DNA of 64,000 nt from Micrococcales bacterium (GTDB taxonomy: Bacteria; Actinomycetota; Actinomycetes; Actinomycetales; Microbacteriaceae): positions 271,412-335,411 of the forward strand of contig JAFKIY010000002.1 of the NCBI GenBank assembly GCA_017306245.1. Reading direction: 5' to 3'. A model generated the notes under the pieces. It was not told the origin of the DNA. It searched no databases and was given only the letters and a program-made list of their open reading frames with translations. Positions 44,257-55,364 of the stretch are shown one piece after another. A program made the position numbers and the translations under genes. Position 1 is the stretch's first letter, and every line of letters begins with the position of its first letter.

Positions 44257-44327
44257 GTTCGGCTGTTTCACTGCCCGCTGGCACCCGTCGGTCACTTCTC
44301 CACGAGGAAGTAACTAATCTAGTCGCT

Positions 44328-45482
44328 ATGGACTCCACCTGGCTGGTGCCCGCCGCACTCGCGTTCGGTGTCGTTGTCGGGGCGGGAATCGTCACCATCG
44401 TCTACCTGGCTGCGCGTCGCGGTGATCGAGCGGTCAAGGTGGTCTCCCCTTCGGTGCCGGATGGCGTCGATCAGGTCATCGATGCGCTGGATTCGGGCGG
44501 GGTGGTTCTGGACCCGTCGAACAACGTGGTGAAGGCGAGCCCGGGTGCCCTCGCGTTCGGGTTGGTGTGGAACCAGGCTCTCGTGCATCCGGAACTGGTG
44601 GCGATCGTGGATCGGGTGCGCAAGACCGGGGAGTCGGTCAGCGAGGAGGTTGAGCTTCCGCGCGGCCCGCTGGGTGATGCGAACATCTACCTGTTCGTTC
44701 GTGCTGCGCGGCTCGGGTCGCGGTATGTGCTGTTGCTCGCGGAGGACCGCACGGAGGGTTACAAGCTGGATGCCGTCCGCCGCGACTTTGTCGCCAACAT
44801 CAGCCACGAGCTGAAGACGCCCATTGGCGCGGTGAGCCTTCTTGCCGAGGCGCTGCAGGCGGCGGCGAAGGAGCCGGACCAGGTGAAGCGTTTCGCGAAG
44901 CGGCTGACGAAGGAGTCGGACCGGCTGGCGAGGATCACCCAGGAGATCATCGAACTGTCGCGGTTGCAGGCCGCGGATGCGCTGAGCAAACCGGAGACCG
45001 TGGAGATCGATCACGTCGTCGCTGCGGCGATCGACCAGAACCGGGTGGTCGCGGAGGCGCGCAATGTGACGATGGCCAGCGGCGGGGATGCCGGGATCCA
45101 GGTTTTCGGCGACGAGTCGCTTCTCGTAGTGGCCGTTCACAACCTCATTTCGAATGCGATCGTGTATTCGTCGAAGGGGTCGCGCGTGGGGATTGGCGTG
45201 AGCAGCGTCGACGGGATTGTGGAGATTGCGGTCACCGATCAGGGCATTGGCATCCCGCCGGAGGAGCTGGATCGCGTTTTCGAGCGGTTCTACCGGATCG
45301 ACCCGGCCCGGTCGCGGCACACCGGCGGAACCGGGTTGGGGTTGAGCATCGTCAAGCACGTGGTCCAGAATCACGGCGGGGATGTTCGGGTGTGGTCCCA
45401 GCACGGATACGGGTCGACGTTCACGATCCGGCTGCCTGAGGCGACCCATGCCACGTCGGCATCGTTGGGTGAGATTGCGTGA
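44328..45482 (+). CDS. senX3: Phosphate sensor histidine kinase
   Basis: The 384-residue kinase has one N-terminal transmembrane helix (about 5-27), a PAS-like region (about 45-140), the H-box FVANISHELKTPIG with H160, and an ATPase domain with N, G1 (DQGIGIPPEELDRVFERFYR) and G2 motifs. The short extracellular part agrees with SenX3/PhoR, which sense phosphate through PstSCAB and PhoU. TAATCT ends seven bases before the ATG, so it is likely leaderless. Its end overlaps regX3 as GTGA. Confidence 0.92.
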   Translation: MDSTWLVPAALAFGVVVGAGIVTIVYLAARRGDRAVKVVSPSVPDGVDQVIDALDSGGVVLDPSNNVVKASPGALAFGLVWNQALVHPELVAIVDRVRKTGESVSEEVELPRGPLGDANIYLFVRAARLGSRYVLLLAEDRTEGYKLDAVRRDFVANISHELKTPIGAVSLLAEALQAAAKEPDQVKRFAKRLTKESDRLARITQEIIELSRLQAADALSKPETVEIDHVVAAAIDQNRVVAEARNVTMASGGDAGIQVFGDESLLVVAVHNLISNAIVYSSKGSRVGIGVSSVDGIVEIAVTDQGIGIPPEELDRVFERFYRIDPARSRHTGGTGLGLSIVKHVVQNHGGDVRVWSQHGYGSTFTIRLPEATHATSASLGEIA

Positions 45483-46159
45483 CCCATATTCTGATCGTCG
45501 AGGATGAGCGGTCGCTCAGCGAGCCCCTTGCCTTCCTTCTGCAGCGCGAGGGGTACCGAACGACGATCGCGAAGGACGGCCCCGGCGCGATCGCCGCGTT
45601 CGATCGGGAGTCGCCGGATCTGGTCCTGCTGGATCTCATGCTCCCCGGTTTCCCGGGAACCGAGGTGTGCCGTCAGTTGAGGGCGAAGTCGAGCGTCCCG
45701 ATCATCATGCTCACGGCGAAGGACAGTGAGAGTGACATCGTGGTGGGCCTGGAATTGGGCGCCGACGATTACATGACGAAGCCGTATTCGTCGCGGGAAC
45801 TGCTGGCCCGTATCCGCGCTGTTCTTCGACGCCGCCTCGATGTCGGCGAGGGTGCGGATGCGGTGCTCACCCGAGGCGATGTCGTGATGGATGTGGAGAG
45901 GCATTCGGTCACCGTCCGCGGCACGCAGGTGCCCATGCCGCTCAAAGAGTACGAACTGCTGGAGTTTTTCCTGCGCAATGCAGGACGGGTGCTGACGCGC
46001 GGCCAGCTGATCGAACGGGTGTGGGGTGCCGACTATGTGGGCGACACGAAGACGCTGGATGTGCACGTGAAACGCATCCGCGGACGCATCGAACTCGATC
46101 CGGCGAATCCGGTGATGCTCGTGACGGTGCGGGGGCTCGGGTACCGGTTCGAGGAGTGA
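45479..46159 (+). CDS. regX3: Phosphate response regulator
   Basis: The 226-residue OmpR/PhoB-type regulator has a receiver domain with phosphoacceptor D52 (DLVLLDLMLPG) and K-T region MLTAKDSESD, and a C-terminal winged helix (VPMPLKEYELLEFFLRNAG, TLDVHVKRIRGRIE). GTG 45479 overlaps the senX3 stop. It probably binds the PHO-box-like repeats at 32570-32587 and 44228-44256. Confidence 0.93.
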   Translation: MTHILIVEDERSLSEPLAFLLQREGYRTTIAKDGPGAIAAFDRESPDLVLLDLMLPGFPGTEVCRQLRAKSSVPIIMLTAKDSESDIVVGLELGADDYMTKPYSSRELLARIRAVLRRRLDVGEGADAVLTRGDVVMDVERHSVTVRGTQVPMPLKEYELLEFFLRNAGRVLTRGQLIERVWGADYVGDTKTLDVHVKRIRGRIELDPANPVMLVTVRGLGYRFEE

Positions 46160-46162
46160 GGC

Positions 46163-46648
46163 CTACGGCGCCGGTGTGCTCTCCGGCGCGAGGCTCGCGT
46201 ATTCGCCGTTGGGCGCGAGCACGGGAAGCCACATTTGCTTGCCCGTGACGTCGCCGTATTGGAAGAACACCGGGAACAGGCTTCCCGCCGGCGCATCGAT
46301 TCCGCTCAGAACGAGCTTGCCGGCGTCCTGCCCGCCGAGGCTTTTCACGGAGTTGCCATTCACGAAGACGCTGTCGTTGACTTTCGTCTTGTCGGCGTTC
46401 TCGTACTGGACGTTCACGTCGACGCCGTACGCGGAATGGTTGACAATGTTGATGAGGAGGCTTGCGGTGGTGCCGTCCGCGGTCACGAGGGCCGTGTTCT
46501 CGAGCTGGATGTCGCCGATGGTCGCACTGATGCCGTCGCTCGGATCGTATTTCGTCGTTGTCGCCTGGTCGGTGATGAAGGTGCAGCCCGTCGTGCCGAT
46601 GGCCAACAGGGCGACGAGGGCGGCGCTCGCGGCCAGACGTGCTCTCAC
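46163..46648 (-). CDS. Putative lipoprotein of unknown function
   Basis: The 161-residue protein has a lipoprotein signal ending GTTGC (C22) and an extracellular beta-rich domain (IGDIQLENTALVTADGTTAS, LLINIVNHSAYGVDVNVQYEN) that resembles small immunoglobulin-like or copper-chaperone-type folds. GTG 46648 has GGAGGAACCT; the longer frame is not needed. Convergent with regX3, with only a three-base gap. No family assigned. Confidence 0.75.
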   Translation of the reverse strand: MRARLAASAALVALLAIGTTGCTFITDQATTTKYDPSDGISATIGDIQLENTALVTADGTTASLLINIVNHSAYGVDVNVQYENADKTKVNDSVFVNGNSVKSLGGQDAGKLVLSGIDAPAGSLFPVFFQYGDVTGKQMWLPVLAPNGEYASLAPESTPAP

Positions 46649-46810
46649 AGGTTCCTCCGAGTGTGAAAATCGGTGCCGTCCGCAGGGTATGCGACCCACG
46701 GACTCTGTTGCGAGTTTAGCCTAGCGCCCGCGGCCTCCGGGGCGAGGATTGGCCATCCGGCCGCTCAGCCCCCTGTGGTAAACTATTGGTCGCGGAATGG
46801 AGCCTATTCA

Positions 46811-47293
46811 ATGCTTTTCGAAGTCGGCGAGACTGTCGTTTACCCCCATCACGGGGCAGCAACCATCACAGAGGTCAAGAAGCGCACCGTTCGAGGTGAA
46901 GAGAAGCTCTATCTGAAACTCAACGTCACTCAGGGCGATCTGACCATCGAAGTTCCGGCCGAAAACGTCGACCTCGTCGGCGTTCGGGACGTCATCGGGC
47001 GCGAAGGCCTCGACAAGGTTTTCGAAGTCCTGCGCGCACCGTTCACGGAGGAGCCCACCAACTGGTCACGCCGGTACAAGGCGAACCTCGAGAAGCTCGC
47101 CTCCGGCGACGTCATCAAGGTTTCCGAAGTCGTTCGCGACCTGTGGCGCCGCGACCAGGACCGCGGCCTTTCCGCCGGCGAGAAGCGGATGCTCGCGAAA
47201 GCCCGCCAGATTCTCATCTCCGAACTCGCGTTGGCCGAGAAAACCGACGAAGAGAAGGCATCGAGCGTTCTCGACGAGGTCCTCGCCTCCTAG
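46811..47293 (+). CDS. carD: CarD-family RNA polymerase-binding regulator
   Basis: The 160-residue protein starts with the Tudor-like RNA polymerase interaction domain ([19 protein letters not shown]; about 1-65) and ends in a helical DNA-binding domain (about 75-160; [28 protein letters not shown]). CarD stabilises open complexes at rRNA and housekeeping promoters. ATG 46811 matches the family start. A -10 TAAACT is at 46779-46784. The end overlaps the convergent MBL gene by four bases. Confidence 0.95.
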   Translation: MLFEVGETVVYPHHGAATITEVKKRTVRGEEKLYLKLNVTQGDLTIEVPAENVDLVGVRDVIGREGLDKVFEVLRAPFTEEPTNWSRRYKANLEKLASGDVIKVSEVVRDLWRRDQDRGLSAGEKRMLAKARQILISELALAEKTDEEKASSVLDEVLAS

Positions 47294-48270
47294 AGCCGTC
47301 GGGCGGCGCGCTCCTCGTGCAACGAGGTTTGCGACAGCGCGGAAAGCAACGGCAACCCCGACAGATTGCTCCACCCGGCCGTCCAGGTGAGTTGCGCCGC
47401 AACATCCCACACGGTGGAACTCGGATGCCGCAGCGCCGCGACCTCGCTCGTGCGGTTCTCGTGGTGCGACGCCGTTTCCGCGCTGCGCTGCGCGATCCCC
47501 GTGAACCGGTATCCGTGGCCGGGCAACGCCTCGAAGGCATCCAGTTCGGAGACGACCGCAAGCGAGGCGAGGTAGTGGTCGATCGGGTCGCCGTCCGGGG
47601 TGCCGCCCAGTCCGATGCCGGGGAACTGGTTCGGCAGCAGCAGGTCGCCGAGGAACACGACCTCCCGTTCGTCGTCGACGAACGCGAGATGCCCCGCGGT
47701 GTGTCCCGGCGTGTGTATTGCGCGCACAGCGCGGCCCGGAATATCCAGAAGCTCGCCATCCTCCAGCAACCGGTCGGCCGTGAACGACGGCCAGCGGCTG
47801 CGCAAGTGGGCTGCCTGCAGCAACTCCGCCCGACGGTCTTCCGGCACACCCCAACCGGCGAGCCGCGTGAGAACCTCCTCGTCGGCCAGCGGAGCGGACA
47901 ACTCATCGATGCCGTCCTGCTCGATCCGGTGCAGGGCGACCGGAGCTCCGGTCGCTGCCCTGATCCTCGCCGCCATCCCCAGATGGTCGGGGTGAAGGTG
48001 CGTGACCGTCACGGAGGTGACATCCGACAGAGCATGCTTCAGAGCGCCGAGGGCTTCCCCGAGCGCGGCCCAGTTCTCGTCGGTATCCCACCCCGTGTCG
48101 ATGAGGTGCACGCCGCCGCGGTCATCCAGCAGCAGGTAGCTGAGCGTGAAGTGGGGCAGCGTGCCCGGCTGGCGCAGACCGTAACTAAACAGCCCATCTC
48201 GAACCCGCTCGAGGGGCGGAACCCCGTCGCCCGCTGCGGCCTGAAACTGGGAGTCGCTCGTGGGTTGCAT
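47290..48270 (-). CDS. MBL-fold metallo-hydrolase
   Basis: The 326-residue protein has the metal motif THLHPDHLG (HxHxDH), [11 protein letters not shown] and LPGHGYR, all typical of the metallo-beta-lactamase fold, and an extra C-terminal helical part (about 245-326). ATG 48270 is preferred because TAGCAT on the minus strand lies seven bases upstream; ATG 48291 would add seven residues. Upstream open frame beyond this is shadow of cysS. Substrate unknown; thioester or RNase roles are possible. Confidence 0.83.
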   Translation of the reverse strand: MQPTSDSQFQAAAGDGVPPLERVRDGLFSYGLRQPGTLPHFTLSYLLLDDRGGVHLIDTGWDTDENWAALGEALGALKHALSDVTSVTVTHLHPDHLGMAARIRAATGAPVALHRIEQDGIDELSAPLADEEVLTRLAGWGVPEDRRAELLQAAHLRSRWPSFTADRLLEDGELLDIPGRAVRAIHTPGHTAGHLAFVDDEREVVFLGDLLLPNQFPGIGLGGTPDGDPIDHYLASLAVVSELDAFEALPGHGYRFTGIAQRSAETASHHENRTSEVAALRHPSSTVWDVAAQLTWTAGWSNLSGLPLLSALSQTSLHEERAARRL

Positions 48271-48330
48271 CCCTTCGATGCTAGTTGACATCTGCCGTCG
48301 CCCCGCAGAGTCAGCAAGTAGGCTTTGCCT

Positions 48331-49746
48331 GTGACAGTGCGCCTCTACGACTCCCGGTCGCAAACCGTGACCGACCTCGTCCCCATCACTCCCGGCGAGG
48401 TCGGAATTTACGTGTGCGGTCCGACGGTGCAGTCGAGCCCGCACATCGGCCACTTGCGGTCTGCACTTGTCTATGACCTGTGGCGGCGGTGGCTGAGCTA
48501 CCGAGGATTCCGAGTGACGCTCGTGCGAAACGTCACCGACATTGACGACAAGATCCTCGCCAGCGCGGCGGACGATCCGGAACAGTGGTGGGCGCTCGCG
48601 TACCGGTTCGAGCTGGAATTCTCCGCAGGATATGCGGCACTCGGCATCCTGCCGCCGACCTATGAGCCGCGCGCAACCGCGAGTATCGGACAGATGCACG
48701 AGCTCATCCAGCGTCTCATCGACGCCGGCCACGCCTACCCGGCGCCGGATGGCTCGGGCGACGTGTACTTCGACACGAGTTCCTGGCCGAGCTACGGGGA
48801 GCTCACGAGGCAAAAGCCCGACGACATGGAGCCGGCGGCGGATTCCGACCCGCGCGGCAAGCGCGACCCCCGCGACTTCGCCCTGTGGAAAGGTCACAAG
48901 CCGACTGAGCCGGAGTCGGCGGCCTGGCTGTCGCCGTGGGGTTCCGGCCGACCGGGCTGGCACCTGGAGTGCTCGGCGATGGCCTCCCGCTACCTGGGCA
49001 GCCACTTCGACATTCACGGCGGCGGGCTGGATTTGCGCTTCCCGCACCATGAGAACGAGCTCGCCCAGTCCACGGCGGCCGGCGACAGGTTCGCCAACTA
49101 CTGGGTGCACAACGGGCTGGTGAACGTCGGCGGCCAGAAAATGTCCAAGTCGCTCGGCAACTCGATCTTTGCCGCCGAGTTCCTGGAGAAGGCGCGACCG
49201 CTCGTGGTGCGCTACTACCTGGGTGCGGCGCACTACCGCTCGACGATCGACTACCACGACGGTTCCCTCGTCGAGGCGGAGGCCGCACTGGAGCGCATCG
49301 AAGGATTCCTCGCCCGGGCCGACCGGCGACTGGCGGAAGTCGGCGCCTCGGGCAGCGGCGCCCAGGTCATTCCGGAGGCGTTCGCCGCGGCGATGGATGA
49401 CGACCTTGCGGTGCCGCAGGCGCTCGCCGTTCTGCACGACACGATTCGGGCCGGCAACGCCGCACTCGATGCGGACGATGTCGAATCGGCCGCCCGGCGC
49501 CGCGGCGAAGTGTTCGCCATGACGGAGGTGCTCGGCCTGAATCCGCTCGTCGAACCCTGGAACACGGCCCAGTCCGGTGAGGCGGCACCCGCTCTTGCGC
49601 GGCTCGTCGAACTGCTGATCGCGGACCGGGATGCGGCGCGGGCCGCGAAGGACTTCGCCTCCGCGGATCGGATTCGCGACGAGTTGGCCGGTGCCGGCAT
49701 CCAACTCGAGGACACCCCCACCGGAACCCAATGGAGCATCGCGTGA
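48331..49746 (+). CDS. cysS: Cysteinyl-tRNA synthetase
   Basis: The 471-residue class I synthetase has HIGH as HIGH-like PHIGHLRSA (H38-H41), zinc ligands beginning with C29 (IYVCGPT), the [14 protein letters not shown] motif and KMSKS at 270-274. TAGGCT lies six bases before the GTG, so a leaderless transcript is likely. The downstream RlmB-type methyltransferase gene overlaps by GTGA, a common actinobacterial pair. Confidence 0.96.
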   Translation: MTVRLYDSRSQTVTDLVPITPGEVGIYVCGPTVQSSPHIGHLRSALVYDLWRRWLSYRGFRVTLVRNVTDIDDKILASAADDPEQWWALAYRFELEFSAGYAALGILPPTYEPRATASIGQMHELIQRLIDAGHAYPAPDGSGDVYFDTSSWPSYGELTRQKPDDMEPAADSDPRGKRDPRDFALWKGHKPTEPESAAWLSPWGSGRPGWHLECSAMASRYLGSHFDIHGGGLDLRFPHHENELAQSTAAGDRFANYWVHNGLVNVGGQKMSKSLGNSIFAAEFLEKARPLVVRYYLGAAHYRSTIDYHDGSLVEAEAALERIEGFLARADRRLAEVGASGSGAQVIPEAFAAAMDDDLAVPQALAVLHDTIRAGNAALDADDVESAARRRGEVFAMTEVLGLNPLVEPWNTAQSGEAAPALARLVELLIADRDAARAAKDFASADRIRDELAGAGIQLEDTPTGTQWSIA

Positions 49747-50810
49747 AGAATCCCGCACCGAAGCACGGGCGCCCCGGCGCCGTGCGCAAGAAGAGCCGCG
49801 GGCCGCAGGTCGGGTCCGGCGGTCAGGGCAGGCAGGCGCTCGAGGGGAAGAAGCCGACCCCCAAAGCGGAGGATCGCCCGTACCATCCGGCAGGGAAACG
49901 CAAGGCGGCCGCCGAGCGCTATGAGGCGTCCGGAGGCAAGCGGTCGGCGGGCCGAGGCGGCCAGACGGGTCGGAGTGGTCAGGCGGAACGGTCCGGTCGG
50001 GGCGGGCAGCCGGGCGAATCGCAGCGGATGCGGCGCCCCAAGTCGTCGGACGAATTCGAGTACGTCACGGGCCGCAACTCCGTTCTGGAGGCGCTGCGGG
50101 CATCCATTCCGGCGACCGCCCTGTACATCGCGTCACGGATCGAGTACGACGACCGGGTGAAGGAAGTCATGGGGATCGCCACGAAACGTGGCCTGCCCAT
50201 CCTCGAGGTCATGCGGCCGGAACTCGACCGGCTTGCCGGGTTCGACTCCGTGCATCAGGGGCTCGCGCTCAAGGTGCCGCCGTACGAGTACGCGCATCCG
50301 ATCGAACTGCTCGACAAAGTGATCGGCCAGGGCAGGGTGCCGCTGTTCGTCGCCCTCGACGGGATCACGGACCCGCGGAACCTCGGCGCGATCATCCGCT
50401 CGGTGGCGGCGTTCGGCGGGCACGGCGTGATCGTGCCTCAGCGGCGTTCGGTGGGGATGACGGCGGCCGCGTGGAAAACGTCGGCCGGTGCCGCGGCGCG
50501 CACGCCCGTCGCCATGGCGAGCAACCTCACGCAGACGTTGAAGGCGCTCAAGGAGCGCGGCGTGTTCGTGCTCGGCCTGGATGGCGGAGGCGATGTCGCG
50601 CTGCCGGGACTTACCTGGGCGAAGTCGCCGATCGTCGTCGTGGTCGGAAGCGAAGGCAAGGGGTTGTCGCGGCTCGTCACCGAGACATGCGATGCGGTCG
50701 TCTCGATCCCGATCGCCGCATCAACCGAATCCCTCAACGCGGGGATCGCGGCGAGCGTCACCCTCTACGAGATTTCGAAGCAAAGAGCTTCCGCCACGAA
50801 GTCGACCTGA
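49743..50810 (+). CDS. rlmB: TrmH-family 23S rRNA 2'-O-methyltransferase
   Basis: The 355-residue SpoU/TrmH protein has a long basic, Gly-rich N-terminal tail (about 1-100), a substrate-binding L30e-like domain ([16 protein letters not shown]) and a knotted methyltransferase domain (about 200-355) with [26 protein letters not shown] and [15 protein letters not shown]. It most likely methylates the ribosomal G2251 equivalent. The GTG start overlaps the cysS stop. The extended basic tail is characteristic of actinobacterial members. Confidence 0.92.
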   Translation: MKNPAPKHGRPGAVRKKSRGPQVGSGGQGRQALEGKKPTPKAEDRPYHPAGKRKAAAERYEASGGKRSAGRGGQTGRSGQAERSGRGGQPGESQRMRRPKSSDEFEYVTGRNSVLEALRASIPATALYIASRIEYDDRVKEVMGIATKRGLPILEVMRPELDRLAGFDSVHQGLALKVPPYEYAHPIELLDKVIGQGRVPLFVALDGITDPRNLGAIIRSVAAFGGHGVIVPQRRSVGMTAAAWKTSAGAAARTPVAMASNLTQTLKALKERGVFVLGLDGGGDVALPGLTWAKSPIVVVVGSEGKGLSRLVTETCDAVVSIPIAASTESLNAGIAASVTLYEISKQRASATKST

Positions 50811-50867
50811 CGCCCGGGACGGGCGTCAGCGCTGGGGTCGCAGCGAAGACCAGAAATGGTCTTCGCT
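50808..50867. terminator. Two hairpins between convergent rlmB and PLP enzyme genes
   Basis: The first hairpin, TGACGCCCG-GGA-CGGGCGTCA (50808-50828), starts at the rlmB stop codon. The second, AGCGAAGACCA-GAAA-TGGTCTTCGCT (50842-50867), has an 11-bp perfect stem and a GNRA-type GAAA loop. Neither has a strong T-run, but together they probably act as a bidirectional terminator. Confidence 0.65.
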
Positions 50868-52042
50868 CATAGCTCCAGCGCGCTGATGATGTCCTCGTAA
50901 AGGTCATCGACGTGTTCGAGGCCCACCGAGATCCGTACGATTCCGCCGCCCGGTTTCGCCTCCGCGGCGACCGGACGGTGCGTGAGCGATGCCGGATGCT
51001 GCGCGAGCGTGTCGATGCCGCCGAGCGACACCGCGTGGCTCACGAGCTTCAGCGACTCGATGAACTTCGTCGCGGCATCGTAGCCGCCGGCCAGGTCGAG
51101 GGAGAGCATCGAGCCCGGGCCCTCCGACTGGGTGCCGATCAAACCTTCGGGGTCGCATCCGGGAAGCGTCGGGAACAGCACGCGGGCCAGCGCCGGGTGG
51201 CCGTTCAGCCGCTCCGCGAGCGCCGTAGCCGTCTCCTGCTGCGCGCGCACCCGGAGCGGCATCGTGCGGAGCCCGCGGTGCAGCAGGTACGCTGCGAACG
51301 CGTGGAGCAGCCCGCCGGTGAGCGCCCGAACGTGGCGCAGGCGCGGGGCCCACTCCTCGTTGGTGGCGATCACGCCGCCCATGACATCCCCGTGGCCGCC
51401 GATGTACTTGGTGGCGCTGTGCAGCACGAGGGTCGCACCGTGCTCGATCGGCCGCTGCAGCACGGGGGTGGCGAACGTGTTGTCGACGAGTACGGGCACA
51501 TCTCCTGCGCCAGCGACCGCCTTCGCGATGTTCACAAGCTCGAGGGTCGGGTTCGCCGGGGTTTCGATCACGACGAGGCCAGTGTCTGGCCGGATCGCCG
51601 CCGCGATCTCGTCCACGTTGTGCACCCAGGTCACGGTCGTGCCCACGAGGCCGTTGTCGAGCACGTGGTCGGTTCCGCCGTACAGGGGGCGGAGCGCAAC
51701 GACGTGAGGTTTGCCCGCCGTCACGCTCGCGAGCAGGCACGCGGCGAGGGCCGCCATCCCGGTGGCGAACGCGACAGCGGTCTCCGAGCCTTCGAGGTTC
51801 GCGAGCGCCGTCTCGAATCGGGCGACGCCGGGCTGCCACAGCCGCTGGTACACCGCGGACTGCCCGGGCTGCAGGGTGCCGCCCGTGGCGAGGTTCTCGT
51901 ATGAGTCGCCCCCCAGTTCGACGCTCGGCAACGGGTTCGTGGTGGAGAGGTCGATGGTGGGCACGTGGGAGCCGGACTCGATCACGCCCTCCATTCCGGC
52001 GTGGACGGCGCGGGTTTCCAGGTGGGGCTTCGAAGGCTGCAT
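50867..52042 (-). CDS. Trans-sulfuration-type PLP enzyme (cystathionine lyase/methionine gamma-lyase family)
   Basis: The 391-residue Cys/Met-metabolism enzyme has the PLP lysine K212 in LHSATKYIGGHGDVMGG and typical YQRLWQPGVARFE and GMAALAACLLA segments. Which reaction it performs (gamma-lyase, synthase or sulfhydrylase) is not decided by the motifs. The divergent Lrp/AsnC gene points to amino-acid-responsive control, often seen for methionine gamma-lyases. It converges on rlmB. Confidence 0.88.
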   Translation of the reverse strand: MQPSKPHLETRAVHAGMEGVIESGSHVPTIDLSTTNPLPSVELGGDSYENLATGGTLQPGQSAVYQRLWQPGVARFETALANLEGSETAVAFATGMAALAACLLASVTAGKPHVVALRPLYGGTDHVLDNGLVGTTVTWVHNVDEIAAAIRPDTGLVVIETPANPTLELVNIAKAVAGAGDVPVLVDNTFATPVLQRPIEHGATLVLHSATKYIGGHGDVMGGVIATNEEWAPRLRHVRALTGGLLHAFAAYLLHRGLRTMPLRVRAQQETATALAERLNGHPALARVLFPTLPGCDPEGLIGTQSEGPGSMLSLDLAGGYDAATKFIESLKLVSHAVSLGGIDTLAQHPASLTHRPVAAEAKPGGGIVRISVGLEHVDDLYEDIISALEL

Positions 52043-52141
52043 GACTCGACCAAAACAGAATCCGCGACAAACTTCAAGCCCGCTGCAAGATCCGCCACAC
52101 GATCGCCACGTTGTTTGCGTGTTCTGCGACAGAATGGGGTG

Positions 52142-52600
52142 ATGGATGACATCGATCGCAGAATCCTTCGCGCACTTTCCAACAATGCCCGGATGTCCGG
52201 GACGGTCCTCGCGTCGACCATCGGCGTCGCCGAGTCCACCGTGTCACTGCGCATCCGGCGGCTGCAGGCGGAGGGCTACCTGCTCGGCTACCACGCCGAA
52301 CTGAATGTGGCAGCGCTCGGGATGACCGTGCAGGCGCTCATTTCCGTTCGCCTCGTCTCCATCATCCGGGAGGATGTCGAGTCGTTTCGCGATGAGGCAC
52401 CGAACTGGCCCGGCGTGCTCGGGCTGTTCCACATGGCCGGCGTCGACGACTTCCTGCTGCATGTCGCCGCCCGCGACTCCTCCGAGCTGCGCGACTTCGT
52501 GCTGGAGCATCTCGCCGGGCATCCCGCCGTCGCCAACACCGAGACGAACCTCATTTTCGACCACGTGAACGGCCGCGGCCTCGAGCACTTCCTCACCTAG
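52142..52600 (+). CDS. Lrp/AsnC-family regulator
   Basis: The 152-residue protein has an N-terminal helix-turn-helix (DDIDRRILRALSNNARMSG, ESTVSLRIRRLQAEG) and a C-terminal RAM ligand domain. ATG 52142 is used, with CAGAAT six bases upstream, fitting a leaderless start. It is divergent from the PLP enzyme gene, the usual layout for a local regulator of its neighbour. Ligand probably an amino acid such as methionine or cysteine. Confidence 0.88.
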   Translation: MDDIDRRILRALSNNARMSGTVLASTIGVAESTVSLRIRRLQAEGYLLGYHAELNVAALGMTVQALISVRLVSIIREDVESFRDEAPNWPGVLGLFHMAGVDDFLLHVAARDSSELRDFVLEHLAGHPAVANTETNLIFDHVNGRGLEHFLT

Positions 52601-52608
52601 TCTCGGTG

Positions 52609-52688
52609 CCAAATGAAGGAGATTCTTCGCCCCGCCCAAGAATCCGCTCGTATCTCAACCGCGAACTCGAAGAATCTCCTTCATTTGG
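52609..52688. repeat. 80-bp unit with perfect 21-bp inverted repeats
   Basis: The left arm at 52609-52629 starts CCAAATGAAGGAGATTC and the right arm at 52668-52688 is its exact inverse, ending GAATCTCCTTCATTTGG. A 38-bp centre separates the arms. It lies between the convergent Lrp and DUF4032 genes. It could serve as terminator, but the long loop and perfect arms resemble a miniature inverted-repeat element. Confidence 0.75.
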
Positions 52689-52733
52689 GTCCGCGCGACA
52701 GGGGGAGGTGGCGGATGGAGGCGACCGGGCCGG

Positions 52734-54013
52734 TCAGACGCGGTCCCGCCAGTCCTCCTCGTCGATGACCGCCGTGGGGAGCGTGAACGCGCCGGTCGGC
52801 GGGTCGATGACGGTCGCTTCGTCGCGGCGATGCTGCAAGACCGTCTCAATGTAGGAGCTGACCGCTTCAGCCAGCGGGACATCCCTGCGGTCGTTCTGGG
52901 ACAGAAACCAGCGGTGTTCGAGCATCTGGTGGAACACTTCGGCCGGCTCCAGCTTTCCCTTCAACTCGCGGGGGATCGCCCGCGTCACCGGTTCGAACAC
53001 CGTCGCAAGCCACTCGTGCGCGGACATTTCTTCGTCCGGTTCGCCCTCGAAATGGGTCGCCGCGTACGCGTCCAGATCGTTGAGCAGGCGCCGCGCCTGA
53101 TTCTCCTCGACGTCCAGGCCCGTGAGCCGAAGCAGACGCCGCTGGTGGTGTCCGGCATCCACGACCTTCGGCTGGATGACGACCTGACTACCGGTTTCCG
53201 CCGTCTTGATGGCAAGCTCCTCGATGTCGAACCCGAGGTCGTTGAGCCGTTCGACACGTTTCGCGATGCGCCAGCGCTCGGTGGAAGAGAACGATTCGGA
53301 ACTGGTGAGCTCCTTCCACAGCGTGCGGTACGCCGCGAGGATGCCGTTGCTCACCGCGATCGGGTCGGTGGACTCGTCGAGGCGCCCGCCCGCGGCGAGG
53401 TCCAGCAGTTCGCCGGCGATGTTCACCCGCGCAATCTCCAGATCATGTTCGCGCTGGCCGTCCGAGAGGGTGTCGTAGAGGTTCCCGGTTTCTGCATCCA
53501 CCAGGTACGCGGCGAACGCTCCGGCATCCCGGCGGAACAGCGTGTTCGACAGGGACACGTCGCCCCAGAAGAAGCCGATGATGTGGAGCCGCACGAGCAG
53601 CACAGCGAGCGCGTCGATCAGACGGGTGGCGGTGTCCGGCCGAAGCGTTTGCGAGTACAGTGCGCGGTAGGGCAGCGAAAACTTCAGGTGCCGTGTGACG
53701 AGCACCGACTCGAGCGCGTTCCCGTGCACGTCGGACCGGTTCGTGATGACGGCCACCGGTTCGACGCACGGCACATCCATCCGCTGAAGCGTTCTCAGCA
53801 GCTCGTATTCCCGGCGCGCGAGGTCCTCGGATGTCTCCTTGATGGCCACAATGTAGCCGCTGAGGTGCGCGAAACGCACCAGGTGCCGGGACAGGCCTTT
53901 CGGCAGCGCGGCGATGGTGTCATCCGGCCATGCATCGAGGGGCAGGCCCCACGGGAGGTCGAGTAACGCAGGGTCGACGATCGCCGACGTGATGTTGAGC
54001 GAGGCGCTCCCGG

Positions 54014-54017
<4 letters not shown>
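52734..54017 (-). CDS. DUF4032 protein with kinase-like fold
   Basis: The 427-residue protein has an N-terminal region like lipopolysaccharide kinases (about 30-200), with an ion-pair-like lysine in GYIVAIKETSEDLARREYELL and the catalytic-loop-like IGFFWGDVSLSNTLF, and a C-terminal DUF4032 domain. It overlaps the UgpC/MsmK-type ATPase gene by GTGA and is likely co-translated with it. Function is not established; a small-molecule or sugar kinase role is inference. Confidence 0.82.
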
Positions 54018-55117
<1,100 letters not shown>

Positions 55118-55364
55118 GGTTGTTCTTCTCCTTCACCGGCAGGTACGTGCCGGACGATCCGTAGTGAATGGATGCGCGCCCTCCGAGCGGGGTGACGCGT
55201 CCCGCCATTATGGCACCCGTTCGAGGCGCATGCGAGTTTCTTTGGCGCAACGGGTGGCTAGGCTGTACAGGGACCTTGCCGTAAGTTTTCAGCTTCGGTG
55301 GTCTAGCATCATCCCGTCGGCTCGGGGTGCCTGACGTTTGTTCGACCGTTGAGTGAGGTTTGTT

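Noticed and set aside
47290..49758. An 822-codon minus-strand frame, seeming to be a giant MBL protein
   Set aside because: The first half is antisense to cysS, which has all its motifs. The MBL gene starts at 48270 with its own -10.
52609..52688. Insertion sequence ends
   Set aside because: Only 38 bases lie between the arms, so no transposase can be encoded. At most a miniature element.
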